From the NCBI GenBank assembly GCA_964632005.1, contig CAZWAP010000001.1, positions 1-64,000 of the forward strand: a DNA stretch of 64,000 nucleotides, given 5' to 3'. The position numbers and the translations under genes are program-made. The notes below the pieces were generated by a model. It saw only the letters and a list, made by a program, of their open reading frames with translations. It was not told the origin of the DNA and searched no databases. This document shows positions 44,422 through 53,834 of this stretch, in pieces. This DNA comes from CAZWAP01 sp964632005. Its GTDB lineage: Bacteria; Planctomycetota; Phycisphaerae; Sedimentisphaerales; Anaerobacaceae. Position 1 is the stretch's first letter. Every line of letters begins with the position of its first letter.

Positions 44422-45678
44422 ATGTCAAAACGCCCACACAAGGGATTAACCTTACGGAAGAATTTTGTCTGGGCCTTCGCCGGAAACGCGGCCTATACCG
44501 GTGCAATGGCCGTAATGCTGATGTCGATGACAAAGCTGCTGCCTGCCGAGGAGGTCGGGCTGTTTTTCCTTGCAACCGCCATTATTACCCCCATCCAGAT
44601 GTTCACCAACCTCCAGCTGCGGGCTGTCGAGGGCAGCGATGCCAAAAAAGAGTACCTCTTCGGGGAATACCTGGCCCTGAGAATTATCACGGTTTTCGTT
44701 CTGGTCGCCGTCTCGGTGGCGATTTCAGTCCTTATACGCAAGGGAACCCATATGATCTTGGTAGTCTCTGCGGTGGTTCTTTACAAGTGCGCAGACTGTT
44801 ATGCCGATATAACATACGGTCTTCTGCAGAAGTATGAGCGCCTCGACAAGGTCGCTCTTTCACGGATGCTCAGGGCGAGCATCGGCGTTGGCGTTTTTGT
44901 GGCGATAATGTGGGCGACGAGGAACATAGCACTAAGTTTCTTGGCCATTGCAGCGACATGGTTGGCGCTGTTTCTGCTGGTCGATATCCGGTTCGTACGC
45001 GCGTATGAAAATCCGACGCCGGTATTTCGGATGGGCCGGCTTGCCAGACTCGCCGTGCTCTCGATGCCGCTTGGCTTGACTATGGCTATAACCACCCTCA
45101 ATACACGCCTTCCGCAGTATTTTATAGAAAAATACAGCCCGACAAGCGCGCAACTGGGATATTTCGGGTCGCTGGCTTACGTGGTCGTTGCACTTCGGCT
45201 GGCGGTCAGCTCGCTCGGGCAATCCGCTATGCCCCGACTCTCGAAATACTACATCGGAAATCTCAGAGCATATTTCAGACTACTGGGCAAAATGGTCCTG
45301 GTAGGTGCCGGCATCGGCCTTCTCGGTGTCCTCGGCGGTGCATTGTTCGGCAAGAAGCTTCTTACCCTCGCCTATACCTCCGAGTACGCCCAGCACAACA
45401 CCGTGTTTATCTGGCTGCTTGTCAGCGGAGCAGTCGGCTACGTCGGAACGATGTTGTGCGTGGGCCTGACAGCGGCAAGGCTCTTCAAGGTCCAGGTCCC
45501 ACTGATCGCCACGGTTACCCTGGTAACTCTGTTCGCAAGCTGGGTATTGATCCCCCGCCACGGACTTGTCGGAGCCGCCTGGGTTATGTTGGCAGGCTCG
45601 TTAACTACCGCCGTCGGGGCGCTGGCCGTCATTCTCATAAATGCGGTTACCCACGCAAATCGTCATAGAAAGGCATAA
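44422..45678 (+). CDS. Wzx-like polysaccharide flippase
   Basis: 418-residue integral membrane protein with about 12 helices, of the polysaccharide exporter (MOP) superfamily. It should flip the lipid-linked repeat unit across the inner membrane. There is no strict motif; the call rests on helix pattern, length, segments such as RLAVSSLGQSAMPRLSKYY, and position directly before a Wzy-like polymerase. Confidence 0.82.
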   Translation: MSKRPHKGLTLRKNFVWAFAGNAAYTGAMAVMLMSMTKLLPAEEVGLFFLATAIITPIQMFTNLQLRAVEGSDAKKEYLFGEYLALRIITVFVLVAVSVAISVLIRKGTHMILVVSAVVLYKCADCYADITYGLLQKYERLDKVALSRMLRASIGVGVFVAIMWATRNIALSFLAIAATWLALFLLVDIRFVRAYENPTPVFRMGRLARLAVLSMPLGLTMAITTLNTRLPQYFIEKYSPTSAQLGYFGSLAYVVVALRLAVSSLGQSAMPRLSKYYIGNLRAYFRLLGKMVLVGAGIGLLGVLGGALFGKKLLTLAYTSEYAQHNTVFIWLLVSGAVGYVGTMLCVGLTAARLFKVQVPLIATVTLVTLFASWVLIPRHGLVGAAWVMLAGSLTTAVGALAVILINAVTHANRHRKA

Positions 45679-45680
45679 AA

Positions 45681-47255
45681 ATGAGTAACACCCTAACTCA
45701 CGAAAATCTCCTCGACTATGACCAGTCGCTACTGCGGCCCCCAGAACATCCCGACGCCTTTGCAGGTAGGCACAAGTTCGCCTATCTGGCCCTAATAGCT
45801 GTCGCGGTCGTGATGGCTCTGATCATCTACACCCTCTCCCGAGGCACCTCCTGGGAAGGGGCCACGGCGGCCGGCGTGCTGTTCGGCCTGGCAGTTATGG
45901 CCGTCCACGCTATCCACCGACTATGGTCCAGGCCCAGGAACTTCCTCTCGCCCGACCTGTTCTACCTGCTCTTTTATGCAATGTTTCACTTGAGCTACCT
46001 GGCGCTATGGCTTCTCGGCATCGTGGAAACCGCCCGCAACGTGTTCCCTATGCCCCACCAGTATCCCCTTGTTATGCTGATCGTCAATCTCGCCATACTG
46101 GGTTTCCTGTTCGGGTATGAATTGGCCGCACCAAGAAGAAGCCTCGCACCGACCAGCTCGGTTAGAAGGGTACCTACGGTGCTCTGGGTTGTCGCCGGCC
46201 TTGCCCTGATGATACTCGCCCTGATTATACACCTCGCATACATCTTCACGGTCGGCCTTCGCACCTGGGTGCTGTACGGATATGAGGTATACGCCCGTAT
46301 GGAAAGGTTCGTCCAGTACCCCAGGCTCTGGCGAGTCCAGTTCCACATCTTCTCGCTTGGATTCGGCGTCTACATCACCTCCGTGGCACTCCGCCATAGA
46401 CGCCTGTTCAAAGGCAAACTGGGTATATCCCTGTTTCTTTTCTACCTGTTCTTGCTGGTGATGGAAGGCGGCAGAACGCACCTTGTAACTACCGGTATGA
46501 TTCTGCTGCTGGTCCGCCACTTCGTCATAAAGCCGGTAAAGCTCAGATGGCTCATCATCCTCGGCCTCTGTGCTCTGGTCGCGTTCACCGCCATCAAGTT
46601 GACCCGGCGTACCGCGGCGTTCAATGTGCCCGGCATGGTCGATGTCTTGAGACGCGCCCAGACGGCCGAGGAAACTCACTGGTATGATCCGCTCGTGGAG
46701 ATGGGAAGCACGGTCGGGACGGTAAATCTGACCACTATGGTCGTGCCGCGGCATCAACCCTATTGGTACGGCCGCTCTTACGTCCAGGCAATCACGCACG
46801 TTGTCCCGTATCTGTCTGGTGCACTGGTGCCTTACCTTGGCGCAAGTCCGTCGAGCTGGCTGACATACACGCATTACGGTGCCGGAGCGACCAGCGGTAC
46901 CGGTTTTTCGATCGCCGCCGAGGGCTACCTGAATTTCGGGCTTCTCGGCGTCTTCTTCCATATGGCCGTCATCGGTCTCATCCTGCGGTGGATCTACGCA
47001 CGCTTCGCCAGATCAATGTCTGCCGCGGGCACCCTGGTCTTTATCGTCGCCTACGGCTTATTTATGATTACCGTGCGTAACCACGTGAACCTGCTGGTCT
47101 CGCCGCTGGTAAGGGTAGTTGTTCTTGCCTGGCTGCTGAAAAGCATCTGTAGGGAAGAGCCCGCTGCAGAGATCGAATCTCCAGAGCCGGCTTCCTACGA
47201 GCAGCCAGAAGCGCTTCCGTTCGGCCCGGAGGACGTATCCTATCAGGGGGCCTGA
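45681..47255 (+). CDS. Wzy-like O-antigen/oligosaccharide repeat-unit polymerase
   Basis: 524-residue membrane protein with about 11-12 helices and a long outer loop (near residues 305-400, including GSTVGTVNLTTMVVP and GAGATSGTGFSIAAEGYLNFG). This architecture, and the FSIAAEGYLNFGLLGVF end of the loop, are typical of Wzy polymerases. It begins 2 bases after the flippase stop codon, so the pair is coupled. Together they indicate a Wzx/Wzy-dependent pathway. Confidence 0.82.
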   Translation: MSNTLTHENLLDYDQSLLRPPEHPDAFAGRHKFAYLALIAVAVVMALIIYTLSRGTSWEGATAAGVLFGLAVMAVHAIHRLWSRPRNFLSPDLFYLLFYAMFHLSYLALWLLGIVETARNVFPMPHQYPLVMLIVNLAILGFLFGYELAAPRRSLAPTSSVRRVPTVLWVVAGLALMILALIIHLAYIFTVGLRTWVLYGYEVYARMERFVQYPRLWRVQFHIFSLGFGVYITSVALRHRRLFKGKLGISLFLFYLFLLVMEGGRTHLVTTGMILLLVRHFVIKPVKLRWLIILGLCALVAFTAIKLTRRTAAFNVPGMVDVLRRAQTAEETHWYDPLVEMGSTVGTVNLTTMVVPRHQPYWYGRSYVQAITHVVPYLSGALVPYLGASPSSWLTYTHYGAGATSGTGFSIAAEGYLNFGLLGVFFHMAVIGLILRWIYARFARSMSAAGTLVFIVAYGLFMITVRNHVNLLVSPLVRVVVLAWLLKSICREEPAAEIESPEPASYEQPEALPFGPEDVSYQGA

Positions 47256-47437
47256 TCCCCTGCCGTGGAGCGGTGAGCCGTGTTTGACCCGGCCCTTCCG
47301 CGCCCTTGGCTCGTTCGGTGGCTCGCCCTCAATGTGCCGAGCACTAAACCGGCCAATAGCCGCCCTGAGGCGAACAAGCCCGTCCGTTGCCGGGCCAGCC
47401 TTGTGAAGCTTGTGCCAACTGTAAACAACCCCGCGAT

Positions 47438-47466
47438 TTGAATCACCGGCCGGGCCCGTGTAAAGT
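47438..47466 (+). promoter_or_regulatory. Internal promoter before the glycosyltransferase gene at 47491
   Basis: TTGAAT (47438-47443), 17 bases, TAAAGT (47461-47466), each four of six. Start near 47473. It lies in the 235-base gap after the polymerase gene, which otherwise shows no gene, and suggests the locus has more than one transcription unit. Confidence 0.4.
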
Positions 47467-47490
47467 CGCTGCGTACGGGTTTCCGGGCCG

Positions 47491-48669
47491 GTGCGGTATC
47501 AACTGGTGGATAAAAACAAGAAAATCAAGGTGCTCCACGTTGTCAGTGGAATGAAACACGGGGGCATCGAGACGTTCCTGATGTCAATGTTGCGGACCTG
47601 CGACCGGCAGCGGTTCGATATGGACATCCTGTGTACCCGGTCGGCCAAGGGGCCTTATACCGAACGAGCAAGGCAGCTCGGCGCCGATGTGACCGAGTGC
47701 CCGATGAGCTATGACCAGGTGCGCTTCGTCTATAAGCTCTATAAACTCCTACGCCGCCGCAGATACGATTGCCTCAACAGTCACCTTTCAGACCTCGGTG
47801 GCGGCGCGCTCCTGGCTGCGCTTCTGGCAGGAATCCCGTATCGGGTCGCAAGCTACCACCAGATGCGGCCCGATATGGGCTTTATCAAAAACCTTTACCT
47901 TTGGATTATGCGCCGGCTGGTTCTAAGGACCGCCACCAGCATAACAACCTCATCGCCGGCTGTCAGCCGCTCGTATTTCGGCACCACCACCGCAAAAGGC
48001 AGAATCCAGGCAATATCCTACGGCGTCGATACACAGTTCTTCGCCGAGAAACCCAAAGAACCCGTGAAGCTCAGCCAGCTCGGGTTCTCCCCCAACAACG
48101 TTATCGTCGGACACCTCGGCACCTACAGACGCCAGAAGAATCACCAGGCCCTCGTTAAAATCGCCGCCCTGACCGTCAAGCAAGTCCCCGAGGCCCGCTT
48201 CCTGCTTTGTGGCAGGCCGGTCGCCACCAGCCGGGAACCGGGCGCAACGCTCTACGAGAGGATCGGACGCCAGATAGAGCAGTTGGGATTGTCGAAATTC
48301 GTCGTAAGGGTCCCCGGCTTCGATGACGTCCGGCAGTTCTACCAGGCCATCGACGTCTTTGTCTTGCCATCGAGGGAAGAGGGAATGCCGGTCTCGATAA
48401 TTGAAGCCCAGGCCGCAGGCAAGCCCGTGGTCGCTTCAAGGATAGAAGGCATCGTCATAGCCACAGCCCCCGAGATGAGAGACAACCTCTTCGACGTCGA
48501 TGACGTGGAATCCTTCGCAAGATGCCTTGTCCAGCTCTTGAAGAATAAGGACAGGATGAAGGCCCAGGGTCTTGCCGGCCAGGCATACGTTCGCGAAAAT
48601 CTCGACATCAAGGCTGCTGTCCGAAAGTACCAAGAGTTGTATTTGCCCCAGGATAAGCTGAACGATTGA
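47491..48669 (+). CDS. Glycosyltransferase family 4-type
   Basis: 392-residue GT-B fold enzyme. The N-terminal half has the acceptor-side VVSGMKHGGIETFL loop; the donor half has VGHLGTYRRQKNH and the E-x7-E block (PSREEGMPVSIIEAQAAGKPVV). Retaining transfer from a nucleotide sugar is expected; donor and acceptor are unknown. The start is uncertain: no ATG fits, GTG at 47491 or 47506 is possible, and neither has a strong ribosome binding site. Confidence 0.85.
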   Translation: MRYQLVDKNKKIKVLHVVSGMKHGGIETFLMSMLRTCDRQRFDMDILCTRSAKGPYTERARQLGADVTECPMSYDQVRFVYKLYKLLRRRRYDCLNSHLSDLGGGALLAALLAGIPYRVASYHQMRPDMGFIKNLYLWIMRRLVLRTATSITTSSPAVSRSYFGTTTAKGRIQAISYGVDTQFFAEKPKEPVKLSQLGFSPNNVIVGHLGTYRRQKNHQALVKIAALTVKQVPEARFLLCGRPVATSREPGATLYERIGRQIEQLGLSKFVVRVPGFDDVRQFYQAIDVFVLPSREEGMPVSIIEAQAAGKPVVASRIEGIVIATAPEMRDNLFDVDDVESFARCLVQLLKNKDRMKAQGLAGQAYVRENLDIKAAVRKYQELYLPQDKLND

Positions 48670-48709
48670 CGTTTGCGTTGACATTTGGAATTTGTGAAAA
48701 GGAACAAAA

Positions 48710-49699
48710 ATGCTTAAAGGGAAAAAAGTTCTGGTTACCGGTGCCGGCGGATTCATTGGCTCCCACCTCGTCGAAGCACTGCTCCGCAAGGGAGCACACG
48801 TCAGGGCTTTCCTCAAGTACAATGGCCGCGGCGACCTGGGTATGATAGCCGACCTGGCCGAGGCCGATCGGGAAGCTCTCGAGATAGTCTTGGGTGACAT
48901 CACCGACCCCTTCTTTGTCAGAAAGGCCGTCCGAGGCTGCGACTACGCCTTTCACCTCGCCGCCCTGATCGGCATCCCCTACAGCTACATTGCCCCGTGC
49001 GATTATGTCAAGGTCAACGTCCAGGGGACCGTCAACGTCCTCCAGGCCTGCCTCGACGAAGGAACGGCCCGCATGGTGCATACTTCCACCAGCGAAGTCT
49101 ACGGCACGGCTCAGTACACGCCCATCGACGAGAAACACCCCCTCCACGCCCAGTCACCTTATTCGGCCAGCAAGATAGCCGCCGACAAAATGGTCCAGGC
49201 CTATTACAACAGCTTCGATCTGCCGGCGGTAACCGTTCGCCCGTTCAATACCTTTGGCCCCAGGCAGTCCGCCAGGGCCTTCATTCCTACCGTCATAAGC
49301 CAGGCCCTCACCCTCGATAAGCTCCGTCTGGGCTCCCTGGAACCGGTCCGCGATCTGACGTTCGTAAAGGATACCGCCGAGGGCCTTATCGCCGTGGGCC
49401 TTTGTGATAAGGCCGTCGGCCGGGTGGTAAACCTCGGAACCGGCTCGGGCAACACTATCGCAGCACTCGTAAAGGAAATCCTGAAAATGTTGGGCAAAGA
49501 AGATATGCCCGTCGAGCAGGACCCGGCCAGGGTCAGACCGCCCAAAAGCGAGGTGATGCGCCTGATAAGCGACAATGGCCTCGCCAGAAAGCTGTGCGGC
49601 TGGCAACCTCGATATTCCCTCCAGCAGGGCCTGTCCGAGACGATAGCCTGGATAAAGAAAAACCTCGAAAAATACCGACCTGAAGTGTACGCGGTTTAG
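48710..49699 (+). CDS. NAD-dependent nucleotide-sugar 4,6-dehydratase/epimerase (LegB-like)
   Basis: 329-residue extended SDR. TGAGGFIGSHL cofactor motif, HLAALIGIPYSY, STSEVYGTAQY with Y-S-A-S-K catalytic pair, and RPFNTFGPRQSARAFIPTVI. The N-terminal FLKYNGRGDLGMI block and the gene order dehydratase, nucleotidyltransferase, reductase resemble the GDP-sugar branch of legionaminate-type pathways. No legionaminate synthase is in the window, so only the dehydratase class is claimed. GGAAC precedes the ATG. Confidence 0.85.
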   Translation: MLKGKKVLVTGAGGFIGSHLVEALLRKGAHVRAFLKYNGRGDLGMIADLAEADREALEIVLGDITDPFFVRKAVRGCDYAFHLAALIGIPYSYIAPCDYVKVNVQGTVNVLQACLDEGTARMVHTSTSEVYGTAQYTPIDEKHPLHAQSPYSASKIAADKMVQAYYNSFDLPAVTVRPFNTFGPRQSARAFIPTVISQALTLDKLRLGSLEPVRDLTFVKDTAEGLIAVGLCDKAVGRVVNLGTGSGNTIAALVKEILKMLGKEDMPVEQDPARVRPPKSEVMRLISDNGLARKLCGWQPRYSLQQGLSETIAWIKKNLEKYRPEVYAV

Positions 49700-49727
49700 T
49701 TCTGGCGTTAAATAGTGGGGACATACA

Positions 49728-50456
49728 ATGACCGGAGTCAACGATACAAGGGTAGTGATCCTTGCCGGGGGCAAGGGAACCAGGCTCAGGCCGTACACCA
49801 CCGTCTTGCCGAAGCCCTTGATGCCCATCGGTGATATGCCGATACTGGAAGTGGTGCTGCGCCAGCTCAAGTCGGCCGGCTTCAAAAAGGTAACACTATC
49901 GGTAAATCACCTGGCCGACCTGATACAGGCGTTTTTCGGCGACGGCTCGGCCCTTGGACTTGAGATCGAATACTGCATCGAGAATGAGCCGCTGGGTACG
50001 GCTGGCTGCCTTTCCCTCGTGCGGAACCTCACCGATACCTTCCTCGTTATGAACGGAGACCTGCTCACGACGCTCGATTACGCCGCAATGGTTCGCAGGC
50101 ACATCGAAACCAACGCCGTGGCGACCATAGGCGTCTTCCCCAGGGAAGTCAGAATAGATTTCGGCGTCCTCGAACTCGGAGGCAAAGGAGAACTGCTCGA
50201 CTACAAAGAAAAGCCGCGCCTCGAATATCTCGTGAGCATGGGCGTCAACGTCCTCGACAAATCGGCTCTCGATTTCGTTCCGAAGGCCAGCTATCTCGAT
50301 ATGCCCACCCTTATGATGAAACTGAAGGAGGAGGCCGGCAAACCCGTCCTTTCCTACCGCAGCGATTGCGAGTGGCTTGACATCGGACGGCTCGACGATT
50401 ACGAAATGGCCGTCAAGGCCTTCGAAAAATCACGAGACAAATACCTGCGAGCTTAG
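49728..50456 (+). CDS. Sugar-1-phosphate nucleotidyltransferase
   Basis: 242-residue NTP transferase. The pyrophosphorylase signature LAGGKGTRLRPYTTVLPKP is at residues 12-30, the metal Asp in VMNGDLLT, and DIGRLDDYEMA near the end binds the product. Short members like this use guanylyl, thymidylyl or uridylyl donors. With Gmd nearby a GDP-sugar is plausible but unproven. It lies between two SDR genes, with gaps of 28 and 4 bases. Confidence 0.88.
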   Translation: MTGVNDTRVVILAGGKGTRLRPYTTVLPKPLMPIGDMPILEVVLRQLKSAGFKKVTLSVNHLADLIQAFFGDGSALGLEIEYCIENEPLGTAGCLSLVRNLTDTFLVMNGDLLTTLDYAAMVRRHIETNAVATIGVFPREVRIDFGVLELGGKGELLDYKEKPRLEYLVSMGVNVLDKSALDFVPKASYLDMPTLMMKLKEEAGKPVLSYRSDCEWLDIGRLDDYEMAVKAFEKSRDKYLRA

Positions 50457-50460
50457 AATT

Positions 50461-51378
50461 ATGACCACCGTTCTGGTTACCGGAGCCTGCGGTTTTGTAG
50501 GCCGGCATGTCTGCGACTACCTAAAACAGCTCCAGCCTGCGCCAAAGATTATAGGCCTGGACGTCAAGGACAACGCCGATACCGCCTGCGACTCCTTTTG
50601 TCGGCTGAACCTGGCATCTACCGAAGACCTTGCAGAGCTGATCGAACGGTATAAGCCCGCCTATATCATTCACCTGGCAGGTATATTCGGTACCCAGGAT
50701 CACCTGGAAATATACAGGGCCAATGTGCTGTTTATGGCCGCTTTGCTCGAAGCGGTCAGGCGATGCGCGCCGAATGCGGTCATCGTGGCCGCAGGTTCCG
50801 CGGCGGAGTACGGCCAGATCGCCCCCGACCGGGTCCCCGTGGATGAACAGACACCCTGTCGGCCGGTAACGCCCTACGGCCTGAGTAAACTGCTGGCTAC
50901 CCAAATCGCCCTCTACTATCACCGCCTTTACAATATCTGCGTGACAGTCGTAAGGCCGTTCCAGTTGATCGGCAAAGGTGTCTCAGTAAAATTGGCGCCC
51001 GGTGCTTTTGCCCGCCAGCTCCAGCAGGCACGCTCCAACGGTACACGCACAATCAAGGTCGGAAACCTCGAGACTGCCCGCGATTTTCTCGATGTCCACG
51101 ACGCCGTTGAGGCCCTCTGGGCCTTGTGCCAAAAACCCGCCTGCGGACAGGTCTTCAATCTGTGCTGCGGCAAGCCCACGAAAATCTCCGAGCTGCTCCG
51201 GATGATGATAGAACAATGCGGAATAAACGCAAAAGTCGAGGTAGACCCGGCCCGGCTGCGAGGCAAATCCGACATCTCCAGCATATACGGCAGCTACCAA
51301 AGGCTCAAAGACCATTGCGGCTGGACGCCCAAAAGGTCCCTCCGCGAGAGCATCGCACAAATGTTTGAACACCAATGA
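50461..51378 (+). CDS. NAD-dependent epimerase/reductase, Rmd-like
   Basis: 305-residue extended SDR from the ATG at 50461. TGACGFVGRHV, HLAGIFGTQDHLEIYRANV, GSAAEYGQ with Y-G-L-S-K, and VRPFQLIGKG. The pattern is closest to GDP-4-keto-6-deoxy-D-mannose reductases (Rmd), which make GDP-D-rhamnose. If so, the locus has two reductases (with Fcl) that could act on the Gmd product. Starts 4 bases after the nucleotidyltransferase stop. Confidence 0.78.
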   Translation: MTTVLVTGACGFVGRHVCDYLKQLQPAPKIIGLDVKDNADTACDSFCRLNLASTEDLAELIERYKPAYIIHLAGIFGTQDHLEIYRANVLFMAALLEAVRRCAPNAVIVAAGSAAEYGQIAPDRVPVDEQTPCRPVTPYGLSKLLATQIALYYHRLYNICVTVVRPFQLIGKGVSVKLAPGAFARQLQQARSNGTRTIKVGNLETARDFLDVHDAVEALWALCQKPACGQVFNLCCGKPTKISELLRMMIEQCGINAKVEVDPARLRGKSDISSIYGSYQRLKDHCGWTPKRSLRESIAQMFEHQ

Positions 51379-51432
51379 CCTCAACGATACCAGCCAATCC
51401 CCGATCGGGCAACGCCAACAGGGTACTCAACA

Positions 51433-52500
51433 ATGAAAAAAACCGAATGGACCTATTACAATCTGCATAACGTCCTGCGAGTCCGTGTCGAAAAGGGACA
51501 TCCCAGCGAATACGCCGCGCGATTTGTATTCGGCCCGTTTCAGACCGATCCGCTCGATGAAGTCGACCTGAGCCTGCAATTCGAGCCTCCCGGTATCGGC
51601 CAGCATTGCATCGCCAGCTACTCCTACCTCTTCACCGAGAATCACGTCTACCTCAAGCAGTATAAGATGCACATCGCCAGAGACGGTGCCGCCTTCGTCC
51701 TGGCCGGCAAACGGGACCTCGTCCCCTACATCGGCCCCGTAATGCAATGGCTCTTGATGCAAAAAGACCACTCTATGGTCCACAGTGCTGCTGTCGCCGT
51801 CGGCGGCCGCGGTATCCTGCTGCCCGGCTGGGGCGGTACGGGCAAAACCAGTGCCATAACCTGTCTGCTCAAGGATGTCGCCGACACCAGTTTCTTGAGC
51901 GACGACTACACGATTCTCTCGGCCAAGGGCGAGCTGCTCGCCTACCCAAAGGCCTTCTTCATTTATCCGTATCATCGCGGCCTGTTCCCGCACCTTTTCA
52001 AGGCAAAACACAAGCCGCTCGTCCCGCCTGTCCTGTCGGGCCTGCTGGAGCGCATCCGGACCGTCGTGCGCCCGATCTGTATGGCGTTTCCCAGGCTGGA
52101 GAATCTCGCCCGGCGCCTCACGCCAGAACATATGCAGGTACCGGCACGCCTCGCACTGCCGCAGGCAAACTTCTGCGATAAAGCACCGCTCCAGACCGTG
52201 CTTTTCGTGGAACGTCACTCCGCCGACAAGACCGAGCTCGACCGAATGGATCCCGCCGAGGCCGTGCCGAAGATGGTCGGAAACTGGTACTACGAGCAGG
52301 GTCGCTGCGGCCAGGACGCCTTTCTGGCACTCGGCGCCACCGCTGTCATACCCGCTCCCGAATACTTCTCTAAAATGGCGTCCATCATCGAGGCGGCGTG
52401 CCGCGATCGGCCAATATTCTGCCTGAGAATGGGACAAATGAGCCCCGCCCAGATCGGTAAAGCAGTCGTGGATGCCGTACGAGAAGTAACAGCCCGCTGA
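51433..52500 (+). CDS. HprK-like P-loop kinase, copy A
   Basis: 355 residues resembling the C-terminal kinase half of HPr kinase/phosphorylase. The P-loop GWGGTGKTS is at 132-140, preceded by the VHSAAVAV strand (as in HprK, where a His-containing strand leads to the loop) and followed by FLSDDYTIL, the HprK-type acidic pair. A conserved block RRLTPEHMQVPARLALP follows near residue 225. No HPr or PTS gene is seen. About half of the residues match copy B (55060-56130). The substrate is unknown; it could be a sugar, lipid or protein of the polymer machinery. Confidence 0.75.
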   Translation: MKKTEWTYYNLHNVLRVRVEKGHPSEYAARFVFGPFQTDPLDEVDLSLQFEPPGIGQHCIASYSYLFTENHVYLKQYKMHIARDGAAFVLAGKRDLVPYIGPVMQWLLMQKDHSMVHSAAVAVGGRGILLPGWGGTGKTSAITCLLKDVADTSFLSDDYTILSAKGELLAYPKAFFIYPYHRGLFPHLFKAKHKPLVPPVLSGLLERIRTVVRPICMAFPRLENLARRLTPEHMQVPARLALPQANFCDKAPLQTVLFVERHSADKTELDRMDPAEAVPKMVGNWYYEQGRCGQDAFLALGATAVIPAPEYFSKMASIIEAACRDRPIFCLRMGQMSPAQIGKAVVDAVREVTAR

Positions 52501-52564
52501 TCCACTCGACCGACGGGCTGTAATCCCATAACCAAACCAAAAAACCTGTTCACGGAAACACCCG

Positions 52565-53809
52565 ATGCGCGTCTTGGTGGCGATTGAAGCGAGGTTCCGC
52601 ATAGTGGACGGCAGGGCCTACTCGTCGTACCTAACGTATGAGTCGTTCTGGCGCCGATACCTCGACGTCTTTGATTCGGTGCTGATCATCGCCCGCGCCG
52701 CCGAGGCCGACGGCATCCCCGACGGTTACAAGATCGTCACCGGCGATGCGGTGAAGCTGTTGGCGCTGCCGTCCTATCAGGGGCCGTATCAGTTCGCCCG
52801 CCAGATGTTCAACATCCGAGGTATGATCCGCCGAGCTATACGCCCCGACGACGCCTGTATCCTCCGCGTACCAGGAACCATCGGTACGCAGCTCTGGAGG
52901 CAGTTGCAGCCGGGCCGACCCTTCGGCGTGGAGGTCTTTGCAATCCCCTGGGACGGGTTTGCTCCGGGAGCCGTCAAGGGCCTTTTGCGGCCTTTTTGGC
53001 GGAGGCTCTTTCACTATAACCTCAAGAAACAGTGCCGGCAGGCCTGCGCAGCCGCCTATGTTACCGAGCAGGCCATCCAGCGATTTTACCCCCCGGGCGA
53101 AAATGCCTTCACTACGAACTACTCATCCGTCGAGCTGGACGGCGCCGACATTTGCAACGATCCGGGGCCAAGGCTAAAAAACATCAAGACCATCCCCCCA
53201 CGTCTTGCAGGTGACGGGCCGCCGGTACGACTCGGATTTATAGGATCATTTTCTCTGGGACACAAACGCACCGATCTTCATATCCGGGCGATCGCGCGCT
53301 GCGTCCGACAGGGCGCCAACATCGTCTTTGAGATGATAGGCGACGGCTCGAAACTGCCGGAGATGAAGGCCCTTGCCGCTCGGCTGGGTGTCGCCGATAA
53401 GGTGATCTTCCGCGGGCGGATTCCAGGCGGCAAACCCATCTTCGAAGCCCTTGACAGCTTCGATCTGCTCGTACACGCCACCGCAACGGAAGGATTGCCG
53501 CGGGTCGTCATCGAGGCTATGGCCCGGGGATGTCCCTGCATCGGAACAAGCGTCGGCGGTATACCCGAGCTGCTCGAGCCGCACTTCCTCGTACCACCTT
53601 TCAATTCGGGCGCCCTGGCCGAGAAGATAATCGAGGTGCTCAAGGATGCGGACAAGTTGGCCGCCGCCGTCCGGCGCAACGTTGATTGTGCCCGAAAGTA
53701 TTGCAACACCGAGCTGGCCCCCAGAAGACAGGCGCTCTACCAGGCACTTCGTGAGCGAACGGAACGCTACCTGGCTTCTCGCCGGGCCGGCCGCGAAGCC
53801 TTGGCTTGA
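52565..53809 (+). CDS. Glycosyltransferase (GT4-like), copy A
   Basis: 414-residue GT-B enzyme. The donor domain shows LGFIGSFSLGHKRTDLHI, DKVIFRGRIPGG and the E-x7-E region TATEGLPRVVIEAMARGCP. The N-terminal half (FWRRYLDVFDSVLIIARAAE, DACILRVPGTIGTQLW, YVTEQAIQRFYPPG) is shared with copy B at 53835, showing the two are paralogues. Follows HprK-like copy A by 64 bases. Sugar specificity unknown. Confidence 0.85.
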   Translation: MRVLVAIEARFRIVDGRAYSSYLTYESFWRRYLDVFDSVLIIARAAEADGIPDGYKIVTGDAVKLLALPSYQGPYQFARQMFNIRGMIRRAIRPDDACILRVPGTIGTQLWRQLQPGRPFGVEVFAIPWDGFAPGAVKGLLRPFWRRLFHYNLKKQCRQACAAAYVTEQAIQRFYPPGENAFTTNYSSVELDGADICNDPGPRLKNIKTIPPRLAGDGPPVRLGFIGSFSLGHKRTDLHIRAIARCVRQGANIVFEMIGDGSKLPEMKALAARLGVADKVIFRGRIPGGKPIFEALDSFDLLVHATATEGLPRVVIEAMARGCPCIGTSVGGIPELLEPHFLVPPFNSGALAEKIIEVLKDADKLAAAVRRNVDCARKYCNTELAPRRQALYQALRERTERYLASRRAGREALA

Positions 53810-53834
53810 TCCGCCTGATGCCGGAGGAATAAGG

